Shown here: one piece after another, positions 15,679 to 24,413 of the stretch
How the letters are laid out: each line of letters starts with the position of its first letter
How positions within the stretch are numbered: position 1 is the first letter of the stretch
DNA from: Opitutales bacterium
GTDB lineage: Bacteria > Verrucomicrobiota > Verrucomicrobiia > Opitutales > T3Sed10-336
NCBI GenBank assembly: GCA_007130045.1
Contig: SLTG01000065.1
Coordinates: 1 to 34,573, forward strand
Length of the DNA stretch: 34,573 nucleotides
Direction of reading: 5' to 3'
Notes under the pieces: model-generated
The model's input: the letters and a program-made list of their open reading frames with translations, nothing else
The model's database searches: none
What the model was told of the DNA's origin: nothing
Program-made: the position numbers and the translations under genes

Positions 15679-16845
15679 ATGATGAAGCTGCATTTCCCTC
15701 CTTATCTACCTTCGGTTAAAACTGTTGCCGCCACTTCCCTTGCGGCAACAATGGCAGCCCTCACTGCAAATGGCGCACCCCTTGTGGCCGTCGGTGAACG
15801 GGGCGAGATATTCTTCAACGGCAGCGTCACCCTCAGAGCGGACGACAATGTATTCCTCTCGGGAATCGAAGAGGAATCCGACGTGATCTTCATCTTCTCG
15901 CCCGGTGTCGAATTTTCCTATGGTGGCGACGCGATCTGGAACGCCAGCGCTTATTACCGCGAAGATATCTACCGCTACACCGACAACAGCGAGCTCAATA
16001 CGAATAACTCGAACGTCTTCCTCAATGCGAACTACGGGGATGCGCGTTTGGAGGGTTCGTTCGACGCCTCCTACCAGCGGTTGGTTCAAAATACATTCGA
16101 TCTTGCAGGAGAGGGGTTCCTGGTCGAACGTGATGTCTACCGGATCGGTGTCGGCGGAGAATATGATCTGACCCAGTTTATAGACGTTGGAAGCGGGATT
16201 TCGTATCAGCGAACCGATTTTAAACGCCGCGAGTTCCGCGATACCGAGGTCATCAGCGTTCCTGTTGACGTTTATTACAATCTGAGCCCAACGATCGATC
16301 TGAGCGCCGGTTACCGGTTTCGCGACAACAACACGCGGGGAACCGGGCTCGATTCCCAGGACCACTTTTTCAATGTCGGCATTCGCGGGGAGGTGACCCC
16401 GTTGATCATGGGTTCGTTCAAGATCGGTTACCAAGAGCGGCGTTTCAAGGATAGCGACGCCCCCGACGATCGGACCGGGCTCGCCTTTGACGGCCAGGTT
16501 ACCTGGGATGCCAGTGATCGGATTAATGTAAGCATTCACGGGAATCGCGATCTTCGCTATGGAGCTCGGGGCAACACCATTGAGCAGACCGGCGGAGGCG
16601 CGCGAGTCACTTATCTCTTCACCGAATTGCTTGCGGGTGGAGGCGGTCTCCGTTACCAGGAATCCCGCTATAAGGAATTCGACCGCAAGGATGATCGGTG
16701 GACCGCCGACATTGGGCTGACCTATTCTCCGAACGAATATGTTGACCTTTCCGCGGATTACATTTATACGAATAATGATTCGAATGTTTCCGCCGCCGAT
16801 CTGGATCGGAATATTTTTCAGTTGACAGCCGCGCTGAGATATTAA
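15679..16845 (+). CDS. Outer-membrane beta-barrel of a polysaccharide export locus
   Basis: A 388-residue protein with a signal peptide (hydrophobic about 16-33, ending TANGAP) and a mature part made of alternating amphipathic strands ending in aromatic residues: FFNGSVTLRADDNVF, VIFIFSPGVEFSYGG, WNASAYYREDIYRYT, LEGSFDASYQRLVQNTF, RIGVGGEYDLTQF, VDVYYNLSPTIDLSAGYRF, and so on, closing with FQLTAALRY. A C-terminal Tyr after alternating residues is typical of BAM-inserted barrels. I estimate 16-18 strands. ATG 15679 and ATG 15682 are adjacent candidates. With the short OPX gene 86 nt downstream it fits a composite OPX/beta-barrel polysaccharide translocon of the kind described in Myxococcus. 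The barrel is clear; the transport role rests on neighbourhood. Confidence 0.85.
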   Translation: MMKLHFPPYLPSVKTVAATSLAATMAALTANGAPLVAVGERGEIFFNGSVTLRADDNVFLSGIEEESDVIFIFSPGVEFSYGGDAIWNASAYYREDIYRYTDNSELNTNNSNVFLNANYGDARLEGSFDASYQRLVQNTFDLAGEGFLVERDVYRIGVGGEYDLTQFIDVGSGISYQRTDFKRREFRDTEVISVPVDVYYNLSPTIDLSAGYRFRDNNTRGTGLDSQDHFFNVGIRGEVTPLIMGSFKIGYQERRFKDSDAPDDRTGLAFDGQVTWDASDRINVSIHGNRDLRYGARGNTIEQTGGGARVTYLFTELLAGGGGLRYQESRYKEFDRKDDRWTADIGLTYSPNEYVDLSADYIYTNNDSNVSAADLDRNIFQLTAALRY

Positions 16846-16859
16846 TTTGGATGATTCCT

Positions 16860-16883
16860 GCGCCCGATAATCGCTTAGGGCGC
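16860..16883 (+). other. Inverted repeat between barrel and OPX genes
   Basis: GCGCCC (16860-16865) pairs with GGGCGC (16878-16883) with a 12-base loop, 15 nt after the barrel gene stop. It could trim expression between the two genes or stabilise the upstream mRNA. No T-tract is adjacent. Confidence 0.25.
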
Positions 16884-16931
16884 CGGAAGAGTCTTTTATC
16901 CGGGGAGGAACCTTTTATTTGGGATTAACTC

Positions 16932-17540
16932 ATGCTCAAACGTCTTACTGTCTTCACAAGTCTATTGCTTATTCCCGTGCTTCTTGCCGCCTCCGATACC
17001 GGGGCGGCATCGGCGTCTGAAGCCGCGGAGATTCAAACCTCCGATTACATAATCAACTCATCGGATCTGCTTCATTTCCAAGTATTTCAGGAAGAGGACC
17101 TCACGCGCCAGGTTCGGGTTTCACAGAGTGGAAACATCACCCTTCCAATGGTGGGAACCATTGAAGTAAAAGGAAAAACCGTCGAGGAGGCTCAGCGACT
17201 CCTTACGGAACGGTATGATGCGGACTTTTTGGTCAACCCTCAGATCAATCTCTCGGTGATCGAATACTCCCGGCGGACCGTCAACGTTCTCGGATCCGTG
17301 AACGCACCGGGAACCGTCCCGTTCCCGCCTGAGGACTCGATGACATTGATGGACGCTATCTCCGCCGCCGGCGGTTTCCAGCGGTCCGGTAACCGTCGTA
17401 ACGTAATTCTGCGACGAACGACTGAAAACGGTGTTCAGCGATACTCAGTCGATACCCATTCGATTATTCAGGGCGACAGCCCGGTGGTATGGCAGCTTCA
17501 GCCCGGCGATCAAATTTACGTGCCAGAGAGGATCTGGTAA
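16932..17540 (+). CDS. Short polysaccharide export (OPX/Wza-like) protein
   Basis: A 202-residue exported protein. Signal peptide about 1-27 (TVFTSLLLIPVLLAASDTGA). The Poly_export domain spans about 37-115: YIINSSDLLHFQVFQEEDL, VSQSGNITLPMVGTIEVKGK, EEAQRLLTERYDADFLVNPQ. One SLBB domain follows (VNVLGSVNAPGTVPFPP to LQPGDQIYVPERIW). Classical Wza has about 380 residues, a lipobox cysteine, several SLBB domains and a C-terminal amphipathic helix that forms the outer-membrane pore. This protein has no cysteine at all, one SLBB and no such helix. It therefore cannot span the outer membrane by itself in the Wza manner and probably docks to the barrel encoded upstream. It precedes the kinase gene by 21 nt. 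Confidence 0.92.
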   Translation: MLKRLTVFTSLLLIPVLLAASDTGAASASEAAEIQTSDYIINSSDLLHFQVFQEEDLTRQVRVSQSGNITLPMVGTIEVKGKTVEEAQRLLTERYDADFLVNPQINLSVIEYSRRTVNVLGSVNAPGTVPFPPEDSMTLMDAISAAGGFQRSGNRRNVILRRTTENGVQRYSVDTHSIIQGDSPVVWQLQPGDQIYVPERIW

Positions 17541-17561
17541 TTCAAACGAACGTATTTAACA

Positions 17562-19796
17562 ATGTCCAACAGTCCATCGCCCAGAGATCAACATCACAAT
17601 AAGCCGACTACCGGTTACGGGTACGGGTACTATCCCGACAGCACGTCCTATTACTCGGACCAGCACGACGACAGTCCGCAGCGCAGCCTGAAGGATTACC
17701 TCCTCATATTCCGTGAAAGGTTCTGGTACATCCTCGTCGTTTTCCTGCTCTTCTTTTCCGGAGTTTTGATCTACACCCTCACCCGGACCGAAATCTATGA
17801 AGCGCGTTCCACCGTGGAGCTTCTTCGCCAAGATTCGAGGGTGATGCAGATCGAGCAGGTGATGAGCCAGGAAATTCGGAACCAGGAGGATTTTAACACA
17901 CAGATTCGGATCCTCGAGAGCGGGCGAATCGTCCGGGCGGTGGCTAGCAGAATGACGGAAGCGGAGCGCAACCGCTTCATGCAGCCCTTTGAGGAGCCCG
18001 AAGCAACCGGGCGTTTCGTTGGTATCGAACAGTTGCTGTTCGAGAACCGGCAGATTGTTCCGGGACGGATGAACCTCATCGTCGAAGTGCGCTTCCGCCA
18101 CCCCGACCGCGAAGTGGCGATGGACGTTGCCGATTATTTTGTTGAGGAATATATCGCCTACAACCTGAACGTACGGATCGACGAGTCCATGCGGGCGATG
18201 GAAGAGCTTACGGCCAAGGCTGAAGATCAGGCGAGGGAACTGCAGCGAATCGAAGAGCGGCGGAATCAATACATGGCGGATATGGGCTCCATTTCCCTTG
18301 ATTGGAGAACCGATCTTCAGAGGGATTCCCTTCGTGATTTGAATCTTCGAATCAACGACAGCGAACAAGCGTTTAGGCGGGCTTCGACCCTCTGGAACCA
18401 GATCCAGGATTACCGGGACGAGGGACTTCCGCTGACGGGAATTCGAACCATCGCCAATCAACCGGATGTCAATGAGTTGTTGTTGAATCTCCGCAATTTG
18501 AATGTCACCCGGGGACGTTTGGCTCAGCGATACCGCGACCAGCATCCGCGAATGATCGAGATCGATCAGGCGATTCTTGAGACTGAAAGCGAACTGGATA
18601 TGGCTGTTCAAGCGGCAGTTGGCAAAATCGAGGGCGACTTCCGGCGAGCGCGCGATGATTATCAGGCGGATATGACCACCCTCAATCAACTGGAGGAGGA
18701 CGCCAAACAATTGAGAGATCTTCGAGTTGAGTTTGATCGGCTAAGCCGGGAGGCCGAGGTGCAGGAATTTCTCTACCAGTACCTAATCCGACGGGAACGC
18801 GAGACCACTTTGACGAGTACGATCGACACTGTAAGCGCGCGTCCTCTGGACTGGGCGACGGCGTCGTTGCGGCCCGTCACTCCCAATATTCCTCTGAACC
18901 TCGGCCTTGGGCTTCTTGGAGGGCTCGGCCTCGGAATCGGGGTTGCGTTCGTGGTTGCCTTCCTCGACGACCGGGTGAAGAGCGCCTTTGACATCGAATC
19001 GATCGTCGGTCTGCCATTGCTCGGAATCCTCCCCGAAGTGAAAAAGCTCAAGCAGGAAGACAAGGTGAAGATTGCCTTTACGGGCACCGATCGACACGTC
19101 GTCGAATCATTCCGATCACTTCAGTCCAGTCTGAAACTGAGCAAGGTGAGCAACAGTGCTCAATGTATCATGATCACCAGTAGCTTGCCAGGCGAAGGTA
19201 AATCGTTTGTCAGCTCGAATCTCGCGCTGACCTATGCGGTAAACGGCGAGAAGACAATACTGGTCGACGGCGACCTTCGGATGCCAAGTGTGCACAAATC
19301 GCATAAACTCAAGAATGACAAGGGCGTGATTTCCTACTGCCACGACAACATGGAACTCGACGGCCTCATTCATAAGGATATTCATCCAAATTTCGATATC
19401 CTTACGACGGGTGGAAAGGCGAAGAATCCGACGCAGACGATCAATAGCGTCGCCTTCGAGAATATGATCGCGGAGCTGAGAAAGAAATATGCCCGTGTGA
19501 TTATCGATACGCCTCCGTTGGCCGCTGTCAGTGACGCGCTTATTATCATGCAGCATACCGATGGCTCGCTGTTCACGATGAAGTTCAATAAGGTCCGCCG
19601 AAGCGCGGCCAAGCATAACGTCCGTCGTTTAATGTCTTCGGACACCCCGGTGTTCGGGGCGGTTCTGAATCACCTGAATATTTCGGTCGGCGGTTACTAT
19701 TACGCCCAATATTACGATAAGTCCTATCGCGACTACTACTACGTGAGGGAAAGCGACAAGGCGAAACAGCGGGAGACGATCCCTCCTAAGGCCTGA
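17562..19796 (+). CDS. Polysaccharide co-polymerase/BY-kinase (Wzc-like)
   Basis: A 744-residue inner-membrane protein joining a Wzz-type chain-length domain to a bacterial tyrosine kinase. TM1 is about 54-73 (FWYILVVFLLFFSGVLIY), the periplasmic coiled-coil region about 75-440, and TM2 about 446-468 (GLGLLGGLGLGIGVAFVVAF). The kinase has Walker A TSSLPGEGKSFVSSNLA (about 538-555), Walker A' ILVDGDLRMPS (about 566-577) and Walker B VIIDTPP (about 645-651). The C-terminus carries a nine-tyrosine cluster (712-727, YYY-AQ-YY-DKSY-RD-YYY), the expected autophosphorylation site. Unusually, the cytoplasmic N-terminus also has six tyrosines between 19 and 31. Known relatives control polymer length and export by cycles of phosphorylation. 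A dedicated phosphatase is not seen here. A strong terminator follows. Confidence 0.95.
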   Translation: MSNSPSPRDQHHNKPTTGYGYGYYPDSTSYYSDQHDDSPQRSLKDYLLIFRERFWYILVVFLLFFSGVLIYTLTRTEIYEARSTVELLRQDSRVMQIEQVMSQEIRNQEDFNTQIRILESGRIVRAVASRMTEAERNRFMQPFEEPEATGRFVGIEQLLFENRQIVPGRMNLIVEVRFRHPDREVAMDVADYFVEEYIAYNLNVRIDESMRAMEELTAKAEDQARELQRIEERRNQYMADMGSISLDWRTDLQRDSLRDLNLRINDSEQAFRRASTLWNQIQDYRDEGLPLTGIRTIANQPDVNELLLNLRNLNVTRGRLAQRYRDQHPRMIEIDQAILETESELDMAVQAAVGKIEGDFRRARDDYQADMTTLNQLEEDAKQLRDLRVEFDRLSREAEVQEFLYQYLIRRERETTLTSTIDTVSARPLDWATASLRPVTPNIPLNLGLGLLGGLGLGIGVAFVVAFLDDRVKSAFDIESIVGLPLLGILPEVKKLKQEDKVKIAFTGTDRHVVESFRSLQSSLKLSKVSNSAQCIMITSSLPGEGKSFVSSNLALTYAVNGEKTILVDGDLRMPSVHKSHKLKNDKGVISYCHDNMELDGLIHKDIHPNFDILTTGGKAKNPTQTINSVAFENMIAELRKKYARVIIDTPPLAAVSDALIIMQHTDGSLFTMKFNKVRRSAAKHNVRRLMSSDTPVFGAVLNHLNISVGGYYYAQYYDKSYRDYYYVRESDKAKQRETIPPKA

Positions 19797-19817
19797 CAGT
19801 CAGCGAAAACCTTTATA

Positions 19818-19856
19818 AAAAACGCCCCGCCGGGTCACTACCGGCGGGGCGTTTTT
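19818..19856. terminator. Strong bidirectional intrinsic terminator
   Basis: A perfect 16-bp stem (19818-19833 with 19841-19856), GC-rich in the middle, has a 7-base loop GTCACTA. The arm ends are A5 and T5, so it works on either strand. It lies 21 nt after the kinase gene stop and 65 nt beyond the end of the convergent rpsR, so it probably serves both. Confidence 0.93.
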
Positions 19857-19921
19857 GTTAAAGCGGAAAAAGTTATAAGGGAGTCCCGAACGGCACCCCT
19901 TCAATCGGATGGACGAGCCAG

Positions 19922-20122
19922 CTATTTCATAAGCAACGAATTGCGGGCAAGCTTGATTGATCGCGTGATCGCACGTTGCTCCTTCGCGGGAAGCTTTGTG
20001 ATCCGGCGCGGAAGGATTTTTCCCGTACCGGTGACGTATTGTGAGAGTGCTTCCGTGTCGGTAAACGGAATTTCCGACGGGGGGCGACTCTGGCTCGTGG
20101 CGTTGTTTGATTCGTTATCCAT
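19922..20122 (-). CDS. rpsR: 30S ribosomal protein bS18 (short form)
   Basis: A 66-residue protein with the S18 core: ALSQYVTGTGKILPRR (about 25-40), ITKLPAKEQRAITRSIKLAR (41-60), ending NSLLMK. The GKILPRRIT and KxxRxxxxxIKxAR motifs are diagnostic. The N-terminus (MDNESNNATSQSRPPSEIPFTD) replaces the usual basic Arg/Lys-rich start with a polar acidic segment, and the LALLP end found in most S18 proteins is shortened. It is a lone gene, not in the normal rpsF-ssb-rpsR context, so it may be the only copy or a paralogue. It is convergent with the export operon across the shared terminator. Confidence 0.9.
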   Translation of the reverse strand: MDNESNNATSQSRPPSEIPFTDTEALSQYVTGTGKILPRRITKLPAKEQRAITRSIKLARNSLLMK

Positions 20123-20360
20123 ATAGACTGAAACGGTAGATTAAATCCCGGACGCGGAGGAAATTCAAGCAAAAAGAGTGATTTCTGGTTTTCATATCGC
20201 TATGGGCAGGTATCGCTTTCATATTGATTTCCGTGAGAATGCGCGGCCAGGCTGGCGGTCCGGATGACCGCGTCCTATTCCGCGGTTTACGGTCAGATTG
20301 CGTCGGGACCGTTTTGAGGGTGCGGGGGTCCACTCCGCAGCGGAACGGCCGAAGGAGGCT

Positions 20361-22493
20361 TCATTCCAGAAGCATGACCTGAAGACGAAGGAACCGCCGC
20401 TGTTCCGTTACGGGGTCCTCTACACGCATCATGTTGTCGAGGTTATTCGCCTGCGTGTCCTCCCTTGAGTCGTAGAGCACGTCGCTCCAGTCTTCGAGGT
20501 CGCCGGACGCCTGAACGACGCAGGCAATGTCGCTCAGGGCAGGGTTGCGACGGAAAATGATCGCAGCCATGGATCCCTCATGATCGATCTGCGGCAGAAC
20601 GGCGGCACCGGGAGCGCGAGGATCGCCGCCCAGGGCGTACTCCAAGAGATTCTTTACGCCGTCGCCGTCCGGATCGGCGTCCGGGCCGGCAGTCTCGGGA
20701 TCGTTATTTTTTTTCCGGATCCGGAAAATATTCCTCGATCCAATCTGCGAAACCAACCGCCGTAGTCCAGGATATGCGCATCACCTCACTTCCACAGTCT
20801 TCGACCGTATCCACCTCTACCGACAAAAAGCCCCTGTAGGGTCGATATGCGATTCCCCGGTGGATCGTTTCCCCGTCGGGGTCGCGAATCAGGAACTGAA
20901 AATCGGCGTTTTCGATCCTGTCGGCGAGACCTTCGCCGATTCCTGTGAAAAAGCCGTCCTTGAAAACGTCCCCGCCTGAGTTCCCTGGGAGCGTGAATCT
21001 TTATCCTGTTTTACGTCGAGAGTGGTTCCCTGGGCCAGGGAGATCAGTATACTGCTTTCGTCATCGAGGCTGCCTTCGAGTAGCGACACCGTCTGGAGAG
21101 CGTTTCCGAGAGAGAGAGATCCAGTTCATCGCCCCCTTCGGCAACGAGTTCGAGAGACCCCGACCCGAGTTGCGATCCCGATTCCACCATAATGTTCCCG
21201 GTCATCAGATAGGTTCCTCCTTCGTAAAGGTCATTGCTTCCTGAGAGCACAAGCGTTCCTCCACCGGATTTGAGCAACATTCCCGTCCCCGTCAGCGCCC
21301 CGGACAGAGTCAGCCGGTGGGCGCTACCGTCCACGTGTACATGTGAATCGCCGGCGAAAACGACATCGTTCGTCACGGTACCCTCGTGGAAATCCTCTTC
21401 CGACTCCCGGAACTCCAATTCCGGATCGAGACGTAGCGCCCCGAGGCGACCGGCCTGCGGGATGGATACAGGATCTTCATCGGGTCCAAGGCTGTTGAGA
21501 ATCAACTCGCCTCCGAAGGCGTAGGTCCGGGGACTACCATGAGAAACCAGACGCAACTGACCGCCCGGATTTACCTTTATGGAAGAGGTGGCCGGTGGGA
21601 ACGGACGATTCCGTGACCCTGAGTACGCCGCCGTCGACGACCGTTGGTCCGGTGTAGTTCTTGTTGTCTCCAGTGAGTGACAGTACGCCGAAACCTTCCT
21701 TGATGAGGCCGCCCGCTCCGAATACACTCTCCCGGATCCGGAGGGCGCCGAATTCGCTGACGGAATTCACATTGTCGACGGTGACACGAAGACCGCCGGT
21801 CAATTCAATTCCCTCTTCGATCCGCAGTTCATTGAAACCGAAACCGATTCCTCCAATCAGCAGGTGGGCGCCCGTGGAGCTATCGTCGAATGTCAGAGCT
21901 CCGCCCCCTCCGGCGAGCCTGTTTCGTGAGCTGGTGTCATTGTTGAGGACCAGTCGGCCCACCGTGATATTCTCCCCAAGGGAGACCTCGCGATCGCTGT
22001 CCGACATCAGATGAATGGTGGCTCGTTCAGCGGTTCCGTCAGGAAAAGTGTCGCTGCTCCAGTTGGTGTCCATATTCCAGAAACCGTCCCCCTGGGGAAG
22101 AAAAACAGGGTCATCACCGAGATCGGTATAGGCGGGAACCGGACCGTGTTCGGCGTGAACTGTTGCACCGAACGGTTCCTCAGCCACGGTAAACGACAAC
22201 GGATCTCCGGTCTGCAACGAGCGTTCCTCGACCCGGAGAATGCCGGCGTCGAGATCGTTCGGAATCAGCGTTCCCCAATGACGGTCGCGACCGGCAACCT
22301 GGTGCGTGTAGAACCTGGAATAACGCTCGTCGACCTCCGCTTCCACAGGCCGTTCCGCGAAGCTGCAAGGTCCGTCCGCGAGGTCGTGGGGAGAAGGTGA
22401 ATCAGCCGGGATGAATCCCGGGACCGAAGCAAAGAGGAGAAACTGACCGGAGATTAGAACGCGCTTGGCTCGTAAAGACGGCTTTGCTTTCAT
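20361..22493 (-). pseudogene. Frameshifted autotransporter-type beta-strand-repeat surface protein
   Basis: One gene read in five frame segments. Segment A (from ATG 22493) has a signal peptide (VLISGQFLLFASVPGF) and repeats such as FGVLSLTGDNKNYTGPTVVD. It slips near 21590-21600 into segment B (SSIKVNPGGQLRLVSHG, GTLVLSGSNDLYEGGTYL), at the CT repeat near 21108-21119 into C (SLLEGSLDDESSILISLAQG), near 20990-21010 into D (FTLPGNSGGDVFKDGFFTG), and at an 8-T run (20707-20714; A8 on this strand) into E (NDPETAGPDADPDGDGVKNL, ending RRFLRLQVMLLE). The repeats are autotransporter-associated beta-strand repeats, and segment E resembles the C-terminal domain of Verrucomicrobial surface proteins with a calcium-type DxDxDGD loop. 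As written no full product is made. The net shift is zero modulo 3. A decayed gene, a phase-variable gene or assembly errors are all possible. Confidence 0.85.
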
Positions 22494-22626
22494 GGAACTT
22501 CCGGTTGATTGATTGAAATGGTGGGTTGTATTCGTAGAAAAACCTCCCTGCCCGCTGTTGATACTCTGTCAAAACCATGCCCGCGCCGACGCCTGAGCGA
22601 GACCGGCCCGGCCCTCGCGGCGATTC

Positions 22627-23730
22627 TCATCGGGCCATGTCGGGAATGTCGACGTCGACGAATTCGCCGGGCCGCACTTCAAGTGTCGGGGGGAGGCTGA
22701 TGAGGAGCGGCAGACCCGACTCGTAGGCGTCAAAGAAGGGAGTCCGGTGGGCGGGACTGAGGGGTTCGACTTGGGCGCCGATGGAAATGATCTCTCCAAT
22801 GCCGTGGGACTTTGTGGCGTTGCGCGCCCGCACATTGACTTGTGCGCCGAGTTGAGGTTCGAACCTTAGAGGCTGCTTCAGGTAGGCGATGATTTGATCA
22901 GCTGCCCCCGAGCGAATTGTAAGGATTGTTTCACCCGCCGCCAGATTCGCCCGGTTCGTGCGATGGATCATGGAAACCATTCCAGAGATCGGGGCAATAA
23001 GGGGGGCCGGACGCAATTCGGCTTCAATAAGCTTGAGCCGTTCTTCGTGAAGGTTCAGCGCCGCAACGATCGCGTCAGCGGTGTCGGCGCGCGGTTCGGA
23101 CGTCCCGCCTCTGAGCCGATCGAGTGTCTGGTCCGTTTCTTCAACCAGGATTTCCTGTTCGGTGACGATCGTCCGCAACATTTCCGCGAGGTCCCTGATC
23201 TGCTCGTATTGTTCGGCGGAAACGTGTCCCTGTTGGTGAAGCCTTGAATAGCGCTCCTCGTTGCGTTCCGCCTGCTGCAATTCAATCCGCCGGATCGCCA
23301 GGTCCGTACGTTTCTCCAGCAGGTCGAGACGCAGTTCCTCCTGCTGCAAGAGATTCCGTTGTTGGTCCAGCACGGGATCGAACCAGCCCATGCGCGTGAG
23401 CTCGATCTCCATCTTGAGCACCGCGAGGGAGGATTGCAGGACATCCGGCGGCGTTCGGATGACTTGCCCCACCGTTTGACCTGCTTCCACTTCATCAAAG
23501 CGCTCGATGAAGAGCTGGGCCAGACCTCCGGCTGAGGGAGAGGTGACTACGCCGGTGACTCCTTCGACTTCGCCCGTTAACATTCCGGGTCTTGTCTGGT
23601 CCCGCCACAGGACTGCCACCGCGATCACGACCCCCACGAAGATAAGGAAAGGCAGCGCTTGTATGCGGAACTCTCGCCACCGCAGCTTCAGAGGGGTGGG
23701 TATGGGTGATCGTTCTTTCATCGGTGTCAC
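22627..23730 (-). CDS. HlyD-like membrane-fusion (adaptor) protein
   Basis: A 367-residue periplasmic adaptor. A single N-terminal transmembrane helix (about 28-43, LPFLIFVGVVIAVAVLW) leads to a lipoyl-like half (GVVTSPSAGGLAQLFIERFD, EVEAGQTVGQVI), a long alpha-helical hairpin (about 95-220, Gln/Glu/Leu-rich, with NEERYSRLHQQGHVSAEQYE), the second lipoyl half (APLIAPISGMVSMIHR) and a beta-barrel end (RPGEFVDVDIPDMAR). The start is GTG 23730, overlapping the DUF4956 stop as GTGA; ATG 23721 is an alternative. No ABC, RND or MFS partner is next to it, which is unusual for the family. It is third in an overlapping trio with the VTC and DUF4956 genes. Confidence 0.88.
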   Translation of the reverse strand: MTPMKERSPIPTPLKLRWREFRIQALPFLIFVGVVIAVAVLWRDQTRPGMLTGEVEGVTGVVTSPSAGGLAQLFIERFDEVEAGQTVGQVIRTPPDVLQSSLAVLKMEIELTRMGWFDPVLDQQRNLLQQEELRLDLLEKRTDLAIRRIELQQAERNEERYSRLHQQGHVSAEQYEQIRDLAEMLRTIVTEQEILVEETDQTLDRLRGGTSEPRADTADAIVAALNLHEERLKLIEAELRPAPLIAPISGMVSMIHRTNRANLAAGETILTIRSGAADQIIAYLKQPLRFEPQLGAQVNVRARNATKSHGIGEIISIGAQVEPLSPAHRTPFFDAYESGLPLLISLPPTLEVRPGEFVDVDIPDMAR

Positions 23731-24413
23731 ATTTCCGATTCGTCTCTGGCTGTCAGCCCGGTCACGCGAGCGGTCCCCGGAATCGATCGAACTTCTTTGA
23801 ACAGATCGTCAACCCGGGAGGGATCCCGGAGAAGTAGGCGGTAGGAGAGGTCCGTGCCCTCGCCTTCGTCGTGCGCGCGCTGGCTGGCGCATTGCGTGCG
23901 TCGGCTGTGCCGGTTGAGCAGCGAGACCAACTCCGGCAGCTCGGCCAGGGGGCGGTTCCAGTGAAGGTTCAACACGAGGTCGTAACGGTGGCGGCTCCCG
24001 AATGAGGCGGTGTGCAGGTAAAGAAGGATGCCGCCGAGAATAGCCAGTCCGATCACTGTCGTGGCGTAGCGCTGGGTGCCCGCCGCCATGCCGACCGTGA
24101 TCGCGGACAGGATGTAGCACGTGTCCAGCGTGTCGCGCAGAATGTTTCGAAAACGTACGATCGCGAAAAGAGCCATGAGACCGAACGCGGTGATGATGTT
24201 GTTGGCAAGCACCATCATCACCATCGCCACAAGAAAAGGAATGATCACCAGTGAATTCACGTAGGTGCGCGAATAGGACAGTCCGCTGTGTGTGATCATG
24301 TAAACCCAGGCAAGCACCTGCCCGCTGAGGAACGCGAGGAGCATGCCCAGGACTACCGACTGCATGTTGACCGGTTCCCTCGCGAATTCTCCGCCGAGTA
24401 GTGTCTCAATCAT
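23727..24413 (-). CDS. DUF4956 integral membrane protein
   Basis: A 228-residue membrane protein. After a short N-terminus come membrane segments QSVVLGMLLAFLSGQVLAWV, SLVIIPFLVAMVMMVLANN, the AFGLMALFAIVRFRNILRDT loop and AITVGMAAGTQRYATTVIG with AILGGILLYL. The FGL-x-A-x-x-IVRFR-x-x-x-D-x-x-D and VGMAAG motifs are the DUF4956 signature. The last ~80 residues are soluble with an ACT-like alternation (DLVLNLHWN, YRLLLRDPSRVDDLF, RVTGLTARDES). I chose ATG 24413, which overlaps the VTC gene stop as ATGA; ATG 24443 would add ten residues. Known gene neighbourhoods often pair DUF4956 with VTC-domain and CotH proteins. No CotH is present here. Confidence 0.9.
   Translation of the reverse strand: MIETLLGGEFAREPVNMQSVVLGMLLAFLSGQVLAWVYMITHSGLSYSRTYVNSLVIIPFLVAMVMMVLANNIITAFGLMALFAIVRFRNILRDTLDTCYILSAITVGMAAGTQRYATTVIGLAILGGILLYLHTASFGSRHRYDLVLNLHWNRPLAELPELVSLLNRHSRRTQCASQRAHDEGEGTDLSYRLLLRDPSRVDDLFKEVRSIPGTARVTGLTARDESEM

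Noticed and set aside
21108-21119. GA dinucleotide tract considered as a confirmed phase-variation switch
   Set aside because: The tract is only 12 nt, and two further breaks in the same gene are not at repeats, so a functional on/off switch cannot be claimed from one sequence.
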